From JAOSJT01 sp035362335 (GTDB taxonomy: Bacteria; Bacteroidota; Ignavibacteria; SZUA-365), in NCBI GenBank assembly GCA_035362335.1, contig DAOSDL010000001.1, positions 228,392 through 292,391 of the forward strand: a stretch of DNA of 64,000 nucleotides. The letters run 5' to 3'. This document shows, in pieces, positions 51,173 to 60,308 of this stretch (position 1 is the stretch's first letter; each line of letters starts with the position of its first letter). Below the pieces are notes generated by a model. That model ran no database searches and was not told the origin of the DNA. It was given only the letters and a program-made list of their open reading frames with translations. Made by a program: the position numbers and the translations under genes.

Positions 51173-54100
51173 ATGACATCGATTCCACGGATCCACGTGC
51201 TTCTGGTCGAGGACTACGACGCTGCGGCCCGGCTCAGCATGTCGTTGCTCGAGCGATCGGCGTCCGATTCCTACGATATACGGCTTGCACATACGCTGGC
51301 GGAGGCCATCGACGCGATGGTGCCTCTGGACGTGGACGTTGTGTTGCTCGACCTGAATTTGCCCGATTCGTCGGGTTTGGAAACGCTGTTGCGTTTCCGC
51401 GAGCACGCGCCCGTCGTCCCGGTAGTCGTGTTGTCTGCCGCGGTGGACGAGGACATGGCACTGCAGTGCATTCGCGCCGGTGCGAGCGAAGTGCTGAACA
51501 AGGGTGTACTCAGTTCTGCGGCACTGTTGCGGGCGCTTCGTTTCGCATTGTTGCGCGGCAGGGTGCTCGACGGTCAACGTTTACGCACGGGACTCGATTA
51601 CTGTTTGTGCAGAATCAGCACAGACGGATGGTTGCAACCACTCGATGAAGCGAGTGCGGAGGTGTACGACCGCTGTTTCGCTGGCATGCCGCCGGAGCAG
51701 GCGCGGCTTACGACCTTGCTGGGCGACGAGGATGCACGGCGTGTGTTGGAGCTGCTGCACGGTATGACGGAGGGAAATCGGCGCGAGCAAATGGTGCTGC
51801 GCGCAGCGCAGGCAGCGCCTTTTCGATCCTTACTGCTCACCGTTGCGCGCAGTGGCGAGGACTTGCACGCACTCATCCAGCCGCTGATGGAGGAACTCGA
51901 CGCGTTGCTCGACGCGCAGCAAACCGATTACCAATATCGTTCGCTGATTGAACGCAGTCAGGACGGCGTCTTCATCGTGGTGGATGGAATGTTCGTCTTC
52001 GCCAACACGGCGTTGGAAGACATCCTTGGCTTCACGCACGGCACGTTGACGGGGATGTCGTATTCGTCGGTGGTGGCTCCCGAGGATATTCCGCGCGTTG
52101 TAGAGAATTATCAGAAGCGCTTGGCTGGCGACGAAGTTGCATCGGAGTATGTGATTCGACTCATGCATCGCGAAGGGTATCGCATTCCCGTGAATCTCAG
52201 CGCCGGTCGCGTCGAGTTCCGTGGCAATCCTGCGGTAATGGGGACGGTAAAAGACATCTCGGCACAGCAACGCTCCATGCATTACCTGATGATACAGAGG
52301 CGGATTGCCCAGGAAGTGCAGGTGGTGGTGGATCATGAGGACTTGCACACTGTTGTGCTCAACGGATTGTTACGCTACGAAGGCATTGATATCGCAGCGT
52401 TGTTCGAGGATCACGGCCAGGGAGTGGAAGTGGCGAACTGGCGGGGAGTTTCGAGCGCATTGTTCGGCGAAGACACTGGCGGACGCTACGCGGACTTCTG
52501 GCCGATCGTTGCTTCCGTCGATGACATGCATGTGGTGGCCGAGGATGAATGTCGTTTCGTGAAGGAGTACGCTGCACTGTGCGCTGAAGGCGTACGCAGT
52601 TTCGCGGTATTGCGCATTCCCTCAAAGGCCGAGCACAAGCACTGGGTGCTGGTGGCTTCATTGACCACGGCGCGTATCGATGCGTCGCTTGCGCAGGCGC
52701 TGGGTACAACCGTTTCCATGGTGGGTGGGGCATTTTCCCGTGTTGAGACGCAGGAGGCCCTGCGCGAAAGTGAGGAATTGTACAAGGCCCTTGTGGAAAA
52801 AAGTCACGACGCCATCTTCATCCGTGTCGGCCAGCGCATCGCTTTTGCCAACGAACGCATGGAGCACCTGATGGGGTACACGCGCGAGGAATTGTGTGCG
52901 ATGAATCCCTTCACCTTGTTGCACGCGGGAGATCGCGAGCGCGTGCTTGCGATAGCGCAGGCGCGTGGTTCTGATCCGGAAGCACCCACGCTGTATGAAG
53001 CGCGCGTGGTAAATCGGGCCGGGGACGTGATACTGGGAGAGTTCGCCTCCACGGTCATTCGTTATCAGGGCAGAGCCGCCACCTTGACCACGGTGCGCGA
53101 CGTCACCGAGCGCAGGAAAAACGAGGCACAGCTGCGTCACAGCGAGGAGTTGATCCAGGCCGCGGGTTTCGCGGCGAGTCGCTTTCTCCGCAGCGGCGAC
53201 TGGAACGCGGTGATTCTCGAGGTGCTCGAGCATTTCAGTGCCGCAGCAGCCGTAGACCGGGTGGGACTGCTGCGCGCCGAGGATGAGGGGAGCGCACTTG
53301 TCATGGTGGCGCAGTGGCCCCCGGCGGAAATGGATCGCGCCACGTCGCGACCCTTTGCGTTGCGTGTTGAGCGGAAAGAGATCACCGATCCCTGGTGGCA
53401 TCGCCTGTGTACCGGGAGCTTGGCCATCGGTGGTTGCACCGGCCAATGGATTGCGGAGGATGAGACGGACGCTCTACCGCCTTCGGAGGCCTGTGTATAC
53501 ATTCCTGTATTCGAAGGCGAGCGCTGGTGGGGTTGTTTGCTGTTCGACACACGCGACAGTGGCCGCAGTTGGTTGAAGGCCGAGTTGGATGCCATGCACG
53601 TGTGTGGCGAAACACTGGGAGCGGCCATACAGCGCAAGGCTACGGAGGTGCAGCTTCTGGACTCGAAGGAACGCGCCGAGCGCGGCGACCGCATACGTCA
53701 GGCCTTCATCGCCAACATGTCGCATGAGGTGCGTACGCCGCTGAACATCATTCTCGGTTATTCGAGTTTGCTGCAGGACGCAGTGGAGGAAAGCCAGCGC
53801 GAGGAATGCGAGGAGTTCTATTCCGCCATCGACAGCGCCAGCAACCGCCTCATCCGCACGGTGGACTCGGTCCTGACCATGTCGCGTTATCAGGCCGGGG
53901 ACATTCGTCCGATACTTATGCCGGTGACACTGAACAAGAATCTCGTGGACGGCATGGCGAAAATTCGTTCCGATGCGGAGTTGAAAGGTCTGCATCTTGC
54001 ACTGCGCAATGAATGTGAAACCGCGGTATTGCTGGCCGATCCGCAGTTGTTGAATGAAATCCTGAGCCATCTGCTGGACAACGCGGTAAAATTCACCCGC

Positions 54101-54382
54101 GAAGGGAGCATTGAAATCCACGTGTCGCGCGAGGACGACGAGCTGTTGGTGGACGTCAGTGACACCGGCGTGGGTATAGCGCAGGAGAATCTCGACCGCA
54201 TTTTCGAGCCGTATATTCAAGAGGACATGGGCTTTACGCGTGCATTCGAAGGCGTGGGTCTGGGTCTCACGCTCGTACGCACGTTCATGGACATTCAGGG
54301 CGGCCGCATTACGGTCGCCAGTGAAAAGGGGAAGGGCACGACGTTCCGTCTTCATTTCCCGCCACACATGCAACTCGGATAA
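51173..54382 (+). CDS. Hybrid sensor histidine kinase (REC-PAS-PAS-GAF-HisKA-HATPase)
   Basis: 1,069 residues, no membrane helix. An intact receiver at 1-125 (LLVEDYDAAARLSMS, phospho-acceptor D60 in VVLLDLNLPDSSG, LSAAVDED, LNKG) is followed by PAS domains (RSQDGVFIVVDGMFVFANTA and KSHDAIFIRVGQRIAFANER), GAF-like sensor sequence on both sides, HisKA with H851 in ANMSHEVRTPLNIILGYS, and HATPase_c (LLDNAVKF, DVSDTGVGIA, GVGLGLTLV). All catalytic motifs are intact. It is 82 bp upstream of a stand-alone receiver, its likely partner. Confidence 0.92.
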   Translation: MTSIPRIHVLLVEDYDAAARLSMSLLERSASDSYDIRLAHTLAEAIDAMVPLDVDVVLLDLNLPDSSGLETLLRFREHAPVVPVVVLSAAVDEDMALQCIRAGASEVLNKGVLSSAALLRALRFALLRGRVLDGQRLRTGLDYCLCRISTDGWLQPLDEASAEVYDRCFAGMPPEQARLTTLLGDEDARRVLELLHGMTEGNRREQMVLRAAQAAPFRSLLLTVARSGEDLHALIQPLMEELDALLDAQQTDYQYRSLIERSQDGVFIVVDGMFVFANTALEDILGFTHGTLTGMSYSSVVAPEDIPRVVENYQKRLAGDEVASEYVIRLMHREGYRIPVNLSAGRVEFRGNPAVMGTVKDISAQQRSMHYLMIQRRIAQEVQVVVDHEDLHTVVLNGLLRYEGIDIAALFEDHGQGVEVANWRGVSSALFGEDTGGRYADFWPIVASVDDMHVVAEDECRFVKEYAALCAEGVRSFAVLRIPSKAEHKHWVLVASLTTARIDASLAQALGTTVSMVGGAFSRVETQEALRESEELYKALVEKSHDAIFIRVGQRIAFANERMEHLMGYTREELCAMNPFTLLHAGDRERVLAIAQARGSDPEAPTLYEARVVNRAGDVILGEFASTVIRYQGRAATLTTVRDVTERRKNEAQLRHSEELIQAAGFAASRFLRSGDWNAVILEVLEHFSAAAAVDRVGLLRAEDEGSALVMVAQWPPAEMDRATSRPFALRVERKEITDPWWHRLCTGSLAIGGCTGQWIAEDETDALPPSEACVYIPVFEGERWWGCLLFDTRDSGRSWLKAELDAMHVCGETLGAAIQRKATEVQLLDSKERAERGDRIRQAFIANMSHEVRTPLNIILGYSSLLQDAVEESQREECEEFYSAIDSASNRLIRTVDSVLTMSRYQAGDIRPILMPVTLNKNLVDGMAKIRSDAELKGLHLALRNECETAVLLADPQLLNEILSHLLDNAVKFTREGSIEIHVSREDDELLVDVSDTGVGIAQENLDRIFEPYIQEDMGFTRAFEGVGLGLTLVRTFMDIQGGRITVASEKGKGTTFRLHFPPHMQLG

Positions 54383-54464
54383 GGCACTCTCGCAATTCTC
54401 ACGCTTGTGCCCTATATTCCGGACGTCTGCACGAATTGCACCACTGTCAGTGCAGGAGGACACG

Positions 54465-54836
54465 ATGTCTGAAAACAAGAAAGCCATATTGGTTGTCGAG
54501 GACGACGAGCAGAGCCAGAAATACATGCGCATCCTGCTCTCCCGCGAGTTCGCCGTGCACATAGCCGCCACGGGCGATCAGGCGTGGGGCATACTGATGA
54601 GTGAGCCCATCGATCTGGTACTCATGGATCTTTCATTGCGCAATGGCGAAGACGGCCTTCAGATCACCAAGCGCATTCGTTCGTCGGGCAAGCGCCCCGA
54701 CATACCGATCATCGCATTGACCGCGCACGCCTTTCCCGAGGATCGCCGCCGCAGTCTCGACGCCGGGTGTAACGACTACGTTTCCAAGCCCTTTCAATGG
54801 CCGCAGTTGCGCGCGACCATGTTGCAGTTGATGTAA
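54465..54836 (+). CDS. Stand-alone response regulator receiver (CheY-like)
   Basis: 123 residues, receiver only: acidic pair in VVEDDEQSQ, phospho-acceptor Asp in LMDLSLRNGEDG, Thr in ALTAHAF, and Lys in SKPFQW. No DNA-binding or enzymatic output. AGGAGG lies 6 bases before the ATG. Likely takes phosphate from the PAS kinase just upstream. Confidence 0.93.
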   Translation: MSENKKAILVVEDDEQSQKYMRILLSREFAVHIAATGDQAWGILMSEPIDLVLMDLSLRNGEDGLQITKRIRSSGKRPDIPIIALTAHAFPEDRRRSLDAGCNDYVSKPFQWPQLRATMLQLM

Positions 54837-54878
54837 AGCACCCGGCGGCGCCGGGAGCGTCTGCCCTCGCACGACAAT

Positions 54879-54923
54879 GAAACTCCGCCTGCGGGCTCAA
54901 CCCCCGTGGCGGAGTTTCCCGTT
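54879..54923 (+). terminator. Rho-independent terminator after the receiver gene
   Basis: An 11-bp stem GAAACTCCGCC/GGCGGAGTTTC with an 18-base loop is followed by a short T4 tract. Confidence 0.65.
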
Positions 54924-55093
54924 TTCCGGGGAAAACCTTACACACTTTTCATTTCCATGTAAGTGCATTGTAATGCAGTTTCATTGCCTTCCGGGGTGAG
55001 ACCGCGCTAAGTTTACATTGAGTTTGAGTCGTAACTAAACAACGGAAACTCTCGCTCCTTGTATCTCTCATAATCAACCTCACAGGTGTATCA

Positions 55094-55651
55094 ATGAAGA
55101 AATTTGCCCTGCTCCTCTCGTTGTTCCTCTGCCTGCCCCTCGCGCAGGGGTTCGGGCAAGTCACCGGTTCCGTCGTTGACGAACAATTCAACATCAACGC
55201 GAACGTGCTGACAGCGCTGACGATCACGTATCAATCCGATCTGGAATTCGGCGACGTGTTCCAGAACACCACCAAGTCGGTGACCCCCGCCGGGGTGCCG
55301 AGTTACCCCGCAACGGGTGCCACGCCCAGTGCCGCAAAAATGAGAATCGACGGTATGCCCGATCGTGAAGTCATCGTCTGGTTCGAAGACCATGAAGTGA
55401 TTACCTTCGGGACGAACAACCTCGACGTGGATTACACCGCGGCCGATGCAGTGTTTGTTGCCGGCACGGGTCTGCCTGGAACGGGCGTGGCGTGGAATCC
55501 CACGGCCAGCGCCACCACATCGCAGGATCTCGATGTATCCGGTGTTGCAACCATCTACCTCGGTGGAACCATTGCTCCGGTCTCCGGTACGCATGCCGCC
55601 GGTGCATATACCGCTGCTGCGTCGTTGTACGTGGGCTATACCGGTAACTGA
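55094..55651 (+). CDS. DUF4402-type pilin-like exported protein
   Basis: 185 residues with signal peptide (MKKFALLLSLFLCLPLAQGFGQ) and a single beta-sandwich-like domain: ALTITYQSDLEFGDVFQNTTKSV, MRIDGMPDREVIVWFEDHE, and the final strands GAYTAAASLYVGYTGN. This is the pattern of DUF4402 proteins, which commonly accompany periplasmic chaperones and ushers. There are no cysteines in the mature domain. It is followed by a terminator and then the chaperone and usher genes, so it is the likely major subunit. Confidence 0.8.
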   Translation: MKKFALLLSLFLCLPLAQGFGQVTGSVVDEQFNINANVLTALTITYQSDLEFGDVFQNTTKSVTPAGVPSYPATGATPSAAKMRIDGMPDREVIVWFEDHEVITFGTNNLDVDYTAADAVFVAGTGLPGTGVAWNPTASATTSQDLDVSGVATIYLGGTIAPVSGTHAAGAYTAAASLYVGYTGN

Positions 55652-55671
55652 GCGAACAATCCGCTGTAAAC

Positions 55672-55703
55672 ACGGCCTGGGTCACACCGGGCCGTTCTTT
55701 TTT
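55672..55703 (+). terminator. Rho-independent terminator between pilin-like and chaperone genes
   Basis: An ACGGCC/GGCCGT stem is followed after TC by six T, 20 bp past the pilin-like stop codon. Partial read-through would give much pilin and little chaperone/usher. Confidence 0.85.
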
Positions 55704-55765
55704 CCCTGCCTGACTTGCTGTATGTTGTGATTAGTCGGTTGCAGTTTCAACATTTCTTGCCTGCC

Positions 55766-56599
55766 ATGCGCCAACTGTACCGCTCCACGTTTCTGGCCGT
55801 TCTTACGCTCGTTCTCTTTTATGAGACCGCTTCGGGTTACATACGCGTAGGTCCGACGGCCGTGTATCTCTCGGACAGGAATCGTTCCGGAGTGATCAGT
55901 ATCGCCTCTGTCGCACCGGTGCCGATCGATGTGCGCCTGGATCTTTTTTACGGATATATCACATCGGATACTTTGGGTTCGCCGATGATTTTCATCGATG
56001 AACACGATACGGGAAATCCGAAATCCTGCGCGCCATGGATAACAATCAATCCCAAGCGCTTCACCCTGCTGCCCGGTGAGTCGAGGGCCATTCGTTTCAT
56101 CGCCCGCCCCCCCGATGGCTTGCAGGACGGTGAATATTGGTCGCGCCTGGTGATCGGAGTGGAGGCGAGGAAGGATCTGGATGACGGAGAAGGGAAGAAA
56201 TCGATTTCCGCATCACAACAAATGAATCCAAAGACCGTCATTCCCATTTCCTACAGGAAAGGAGAATGCTTCGCTGACATCAAGCTGACGAATGTCTTTG
56301 TGCGTCCGGATTCTGCGGAAATTCATGTTGACGTGGAAATGATGCCGATGGGCAATGCCGCGTACATCGGAAACATGAGCGTGGTCATCCGCGACCAGGC
56401 AAAGAAAGAGCTCCTCTCGAAAAAGATCGAAATCGCAGTGTTCTCCACATTCCGTAGGCGCTTCAGCATCCCACTACCCAGAATGCCAAAGGGTCGGTAT
56501 GCCACGGTCATAACCTACGATACTGATCGACCGGATATGGGAGCAAATGCATTACATGTCCTGCCGAAAACATATACGGTGGAATTTCAGCTACGCTAG
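55766..56599 (+). CDS. PapD-like periplasmic chaperone
   Basis: 277 residues with signal peptide (STFLAVLTLVLFYETASG). Two immunoglobulin-like domains are suggested: the first ends with ITINPKRFTLLPGESRAIRFIARPP and GEYWSRLVIGVEA, typical of the PapD N-domain; the second has IHVDVEMMPMGN and KGRYATVITYDTDRP. It should donate a strand to fold the pilin-like subunit and carry it to the usher. ATG 55766 is used; there is no good Shine-Dalgarno. It overlaps the usher frame by 53 bp if the usher starts at 56547. Confidence 0.75.
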   Translation: MRQLYRSTFLAVLTLVLFYETASGYIRVGPTAVYLSDRNRSGVISIASVAPVPIDVRLDLFYGYITSDTLGSPMIFIDEHDTGNPKSCAPWITINPKRFTLLPGESRAIRFIARPPDGLQDGEYWSRLVIGVEARKDLDDGEGKKSISASQQMNPKTVIPISYRKGECFADIKLTNVFVRPDSAEIHVDVEMMPMGNAAYIGNMSVVIRDQAKKELLSKKIEIAVFSTFRRRFSIPLPRMPKGRYATVITYDTDRPDMGANALHVLPKTYTVEFQLR

Positions 56600-59500
56600 A
56601 GTGGCGTATCTGCTGTTGCTTTTCCTCTGCGTCATTCCGGGTACACTGACAGCAATTGCCAGCGCCGATCCGGGTGGCATACGCTATAATATTGCGGCAA
56701 CGTCCGGGTCCACTACGATCAAAGGTGACGAAGCGAGCGAGAATGAGATCTCGCCCGTTCCGGAAATCGTTGTTCGCGTGGGTATTCGGGGCGTTGGTGA
56801 ATTGGATATCGTCGCGCTTCAGCAGGACACCATTTTGTATCTGCCGTTGCTTGAACTGTTTTCGTTCCTTCGCATTAATGCGGAAACCTCTCCGGATTTC
56901 TCCCGCCTTCAAGGATTCTACATCGCCCCGGAGCGGACGTACGAGCTGGATGCCACGCGGCGGGTGCTCAAGGTGGGAACGGCATCGTTCACTCTCGCTC
57001 CCAGGGATATGATAGTCGCGCACGCGGATTTTTACGTATCGCTGCACATTCTTCGCGCCGCTTTCGGAATACAGGCGCATTTCGATCCAGCCAATCTCTA
57101 TGTGCATCTCAGCGCCGACGAGCCGTTTCCAGTGGAAAAATTCAAGGAACTCGGCAAGGTGCGTCGTATTCAAAAACGATCCGCTCGACCGGCGGATGCG
57201 CTCGTGGGACGTGATCGACGGTTGCTTGGCGGTGGAATGTTGGATTGGAAATTGAACGCCTTGCATTCTTCGTCACGTGGGAATTTCGGTACAGGAGTGT
57301 TCAGGACGGGGATGGAAGTGCTTGGAGGTGATTTCGCTGGAACAGTGACGCTGGAACAGAACAAGCCGGTGGATTGGGAACGGGCGCCGTGGCGCTGGCG
57401 CTATGTTGCGGAGGAGGCGCCATGGTTCCGGCAGGCAATCGTCGGGTGGGTGTCGAGCGATCTGGGTACGCGAACGAGCCTGCTTGGAGGATCGATCAGT
57501 TCTACGCGCGTATACCCTCGACGCGAGTACACGGAACAGGAATATCGCGGCGCAGCGCTCCCCGGTTCGATTATCGAGCTGTATGTGGGGAATAGCCTAC
57601 TCGATGTGATCAAGGTCGATAGTACGGAACAGTACACTCTTCGTTTGCCTCTTGTCCACGGGGGAAATTACTTCCGTATCAGAGAAATTGATGTTTACGG
57701 CGTGAGCTCGAACAAGGAAGTCCGCATCGATGTCCCCTATGACGCATTGCTCGCGCGCGAGACGGAATATCGTGTGAATGCAGGCGTTCTCCGATCGCGC
57801 TCATCATCGGCAATCGCGGAGGCGTGGGGAAGAATCGGCCTCGGGTCGGATATTTCCGCCGGGCTTGGCGTTCATACCGTGCGCCATGGAGTGGCCACCG
57901 TGCATCCCGCGGTGTTTGTTAAAGGGCGCCTGGTGGAAAATGTCTGGTTGGATGGAACCTATATGCACGATGCCCCCAGCACTCTCCGAGCCAGTTATGT
58001 CAACGCGCGAAATTTCACCGTGCGTTTCGGTTTCAGAAATATGCCCCGCCACGGATTGTACAATCCCGGTATCGCTCAGCGCGAGTACCGCGCCTCTCTA
58101 TCGTTGCCTCTGGCGTTTATGCCAATTCGGACCTGGTTATCGCTGAACGGGCAGCAGCGCCAAAGCGAGTTCTGGAACGACCGCACGCTCTACGCAATGC
58201 TCAATGTCGGCGGAGGACCGATTTCCGCCGTGGTAACAACGCAAGGGAATTGGCGTTCAGGAATTGGTAGCGCGGGTGTGGTGAATGCATTATCCGTCAA
58301 TGCGAACCTGCTTCGAGGATTTGCCATCTCCGGTGGTACATCCTTTGATCATGGACTTGGCAAATTCACGGTTGCGCGAGCGTCGTTCCGCATTGCCATA
58401 ACCTCGAAATGGTATTTCGACGCGGGCTGGTACGGCAACCTGATCAGCGGCGGTTCTCAGGCGCAAGCAGGTGTGTCGTTGCGCTTGCCGTATTTCTTCA
58501 GCGAGTCGCGCGCGGATTACTTCAGCGCAACCGATCACTGGCAGATGCAGCAACGATTGGATGGCACCATCGGTTGGGATGCCAATACCGCGGATGTGTT
58601 GTTTTTCAACCAATCCTGGGTGGATCGCTCGGCGCTGACGTTGATTCCTTTTATCGATGACAATGCGTCAGGCACATATGAGGACGGTGAACTGCTGCTG
58701 GATACGCCAGTGCAGGCCTGGCTGGATCGCGGGCAGCGGTATCGCGGAGCCACCGACGACCACACACGCTTCGTCAATCTCGATCAGTACGACACCTATC
58801 GTGTGTCGCTGGACCAGGCGGGCTTTGTGGATCCGGTGTGGGTGCCGATGTACAGGGAAATCGATGTGGTGGCGGATCCGAACCGCTTCAAGGCGGTGTA
58901 CCTGCCGGTGTATCTCGGCGGCGAGGTGCAGGGGTCGGTGATGCACATGGCCGAAGGTGTGACGCGACCGCAACGCGGTGTGCGTGTGCTGTTCCACCGG
59001 CTGGACCGCGCCCAGCAGGATGTGCAGACCAACACGTACCTCGACGGCAGCTTCCAGTACTTCGGGCTGGCGCCCGGGCGTTACAGCGCCGCACCCGATA
59101 CCGTGCAACTCGCAGCCCTCGGCTATCGATCTGAACCGCCTCAGCGGGAATTCACCGTGCGGAGCAAGGAGTCGGGCGATCTGGTCGAGGGCATCGATTT
59201 CGTGCTGTATCGCAGCGCCTTGCCCCGACGCGACACGCTCGGACCCATCGTGGAGGAGCGGGTGGAGCGTCTGCCCGATACTGCCATCATCGTGGTGCCG
59301 CCCATCGCGCAACTCGATACAGTGAAAACACCGCCGACCGTGCAACCCGATGAAGAGCCCTACGAGCGTCCCGAGATCGTCGCACGCGACACCGCTGCCG
59401 TGGCCTTCGTACCATTGCCCTTCGGTTCGTCCCGCAGCATTCCCATCAATCTCGCCGCGTCAGGCATCGACAGCACCTCCCTGGCGTGGATCGACCGGCT

Positions 59501-60218
59501 GGCCGAGACGGTGCGCGACTTGCGGAATTACACTGTTGTGGTGGAAGGACACGCTGACAACTTTGGAAGCTTCCAGGAAAACCAGCAGCGATCGGAGCAA
59601 CGGGCGCAGCGCATACTTCAGCTCTTGACCGATCGTGGCGTGCCCCGCGAGCGCATTCAGGTGCAGAGCTTCGGTTCGCGCCGACCTGTCGCGCCAAACA
59701 CCAGCGCCGAGGGTCGCCGTCGCAACAATCGCGCCGATGTGAAATTGCAGGGCACCGGCGCGGCCCAGCCGTCGCGTCCCACGCGGCAGCAGGAAACTCC
59801 CAGGCCGCCCACGAGTGAGCGGGAAGTGGATTCGCTGGTCTTCCGTCCACCCGACGTGGTGGATCCCGCTCAGGGCAGCACCGCCGCCAGCGTGGTGCTG
59901 GAAATCGAGCACGACGGTGGCGCATTGGATGCCGCGAGTCGTCGCAACATCGAGGGATTGCTGCGCGTGCTCCGCGAGCAGCCGCGCGCCGTTCTGCAGA
60001 TCGAAGGACATTCGGACAACTTCGGCAGCATGGAAGCCAGTCAGCAGCGTTCGCAGGCAAGGGCGGATCGCGTGCTGGCCCATGTGCTGGCGCAAGGCGT
60101 CTCCCGCGAGCGCGTGCAAGTGCGCGCGTTTGGTTCGCGGCGTCCCGTGGCGAGCAATCGCACCGCGGAAGGACGTCGACAGAACAACAGGGTGGAATTG
60201 CGTGTGATTGTGCCATAG
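56547..60218 (+). CDS. Usher-like outer-membrane protein with two C-terminal OmpA domains
   Basis: Up to 1,223 residues. Signal peptide (VAYLLLLFLCVIPGTLTAIASA), a periplasmic N-domain (about 70-190), then a large beta-barrel-like region (about 215-700) with usher-type elements YRGAALPGSIIELYVGNSLL and NYFRIREIDVYGVSSNKEV. A beta-sandwich/carboxypeptidase-regulatory-like section follows at about 700-890, then two OmpA peptidoglycan-binding domains (about 965-1065 and 1115-1223) with EGHADNFGS and EGHSDNFGS and a conserved GRR-x-NNR motif each. The ATG at 56547 has GGAG 3 bases before it; a GTG at 56601, directly after the chaperone stop, is an equally plausible start. Confidence 0.72.
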   Translation: MHYMSCRKHIRWNFSYARVAYLLLLFLCVIPGTLTAIASADPGGIRYNIAATSGSTTIKGDEASENEISPVPEIVVRVGIRGVGELDIVALQQDTILYLPLLELFSFLRINAETSPDFSRLQGFYIAPERTYELDATRRVLKVGTASFTLAPRDMIVAHADFYVSLHILRAAFGIQAHFDPANLYVHLSADEPFPVEKFKELGKVRRIQKRSARPADALVGRDRRLLGGGMLDWKLNALHSSSRGNFGTGVFRTGMEVLGGDFAGTVTLEQNKPVDWERAPWRWRYVAEEAPWFRQAIVGWVSSDLGTRTSLLGGSISSTRVYPRREYTEQEYRGAALPGSIIELYVGNSLLDVIKVDSTEQYTLRLPLVHGGNYFRIREIDVYGVSSNKEVRIDVPYDALLARETEYRVNAGVLRSRSSSAIAEAWGRIGLGSDISAGLGVHTVRHGVATVHPAVFVKGRLVENVWLDGTYMHDAPSTLRASYVNARNFTVRFGFRNMPRHGLYNPGIAQREYRASLSLPLAFMPIRTWLSLNGQQRQSEFWNDRTLYAMLNVGGGPISAVVTTQGNWRSGIGSAGVVNALSVNANLLRGFAISGGTSFDHGLGKFTVARASFRIAITSKWYFDAGWYGNLISGGSQAQAGVSLRLPYFFSESRADYFSATDHWQMQQRLDGTIGWDANTADVLFFNQSWVDRSALTLIPFIDDNASGTYEDGELLLDTPVQAWLDRGQRYRGATDDHTRFVNLDQYDTYRVSLDQAGFVDPVWVPMYREIDVVADPNRFKAVYLPVYLGGEVQGSVMHMAEGVTRPQRGVRVLFHRLDRAQQDVQTNTYLDGSFQYFGLAPGRYSAAPDTVQLAALGYRSEPPQREFTVRSKESGDLVEGIDFVLYRSALPRRDTLGPIVEERVERLPDTAIIVVPPIAQLDTVKTPPTVQPDEEPYERPEIVARDTAAVAFVPLPFGSSRSIPINLAASGIDSTSLAWIDRLAETVRDLRNYTVVVEGHADNFGSFQENQQRSEQRAQRILQLLTDRGVPRERIQVQSFGSRRPVAPNTSAEGRRRNNRADVKLQGTGAAQPSRPTRQQETPRPPTSEREVDSLVFRPPDVVDPAQGSTAASVVLEIEHDGGALDAASRRNIEGLLRVLREQPRAVLQIEGHSDNFGSMEASQQRSQARADRVLAHVLAQGVSRERVQVRAFGSRRPVASNRTAEGRRQNNRVELRVIVP

Positions 60219-60308
60219 AGGAAAAGAAAGCGATGAGATTATGGATTTCTTGACTGTGAAATACGTACATTACGCCCTGTTGCACCTGCACCGTGATTCC
60301 GGACGCTC

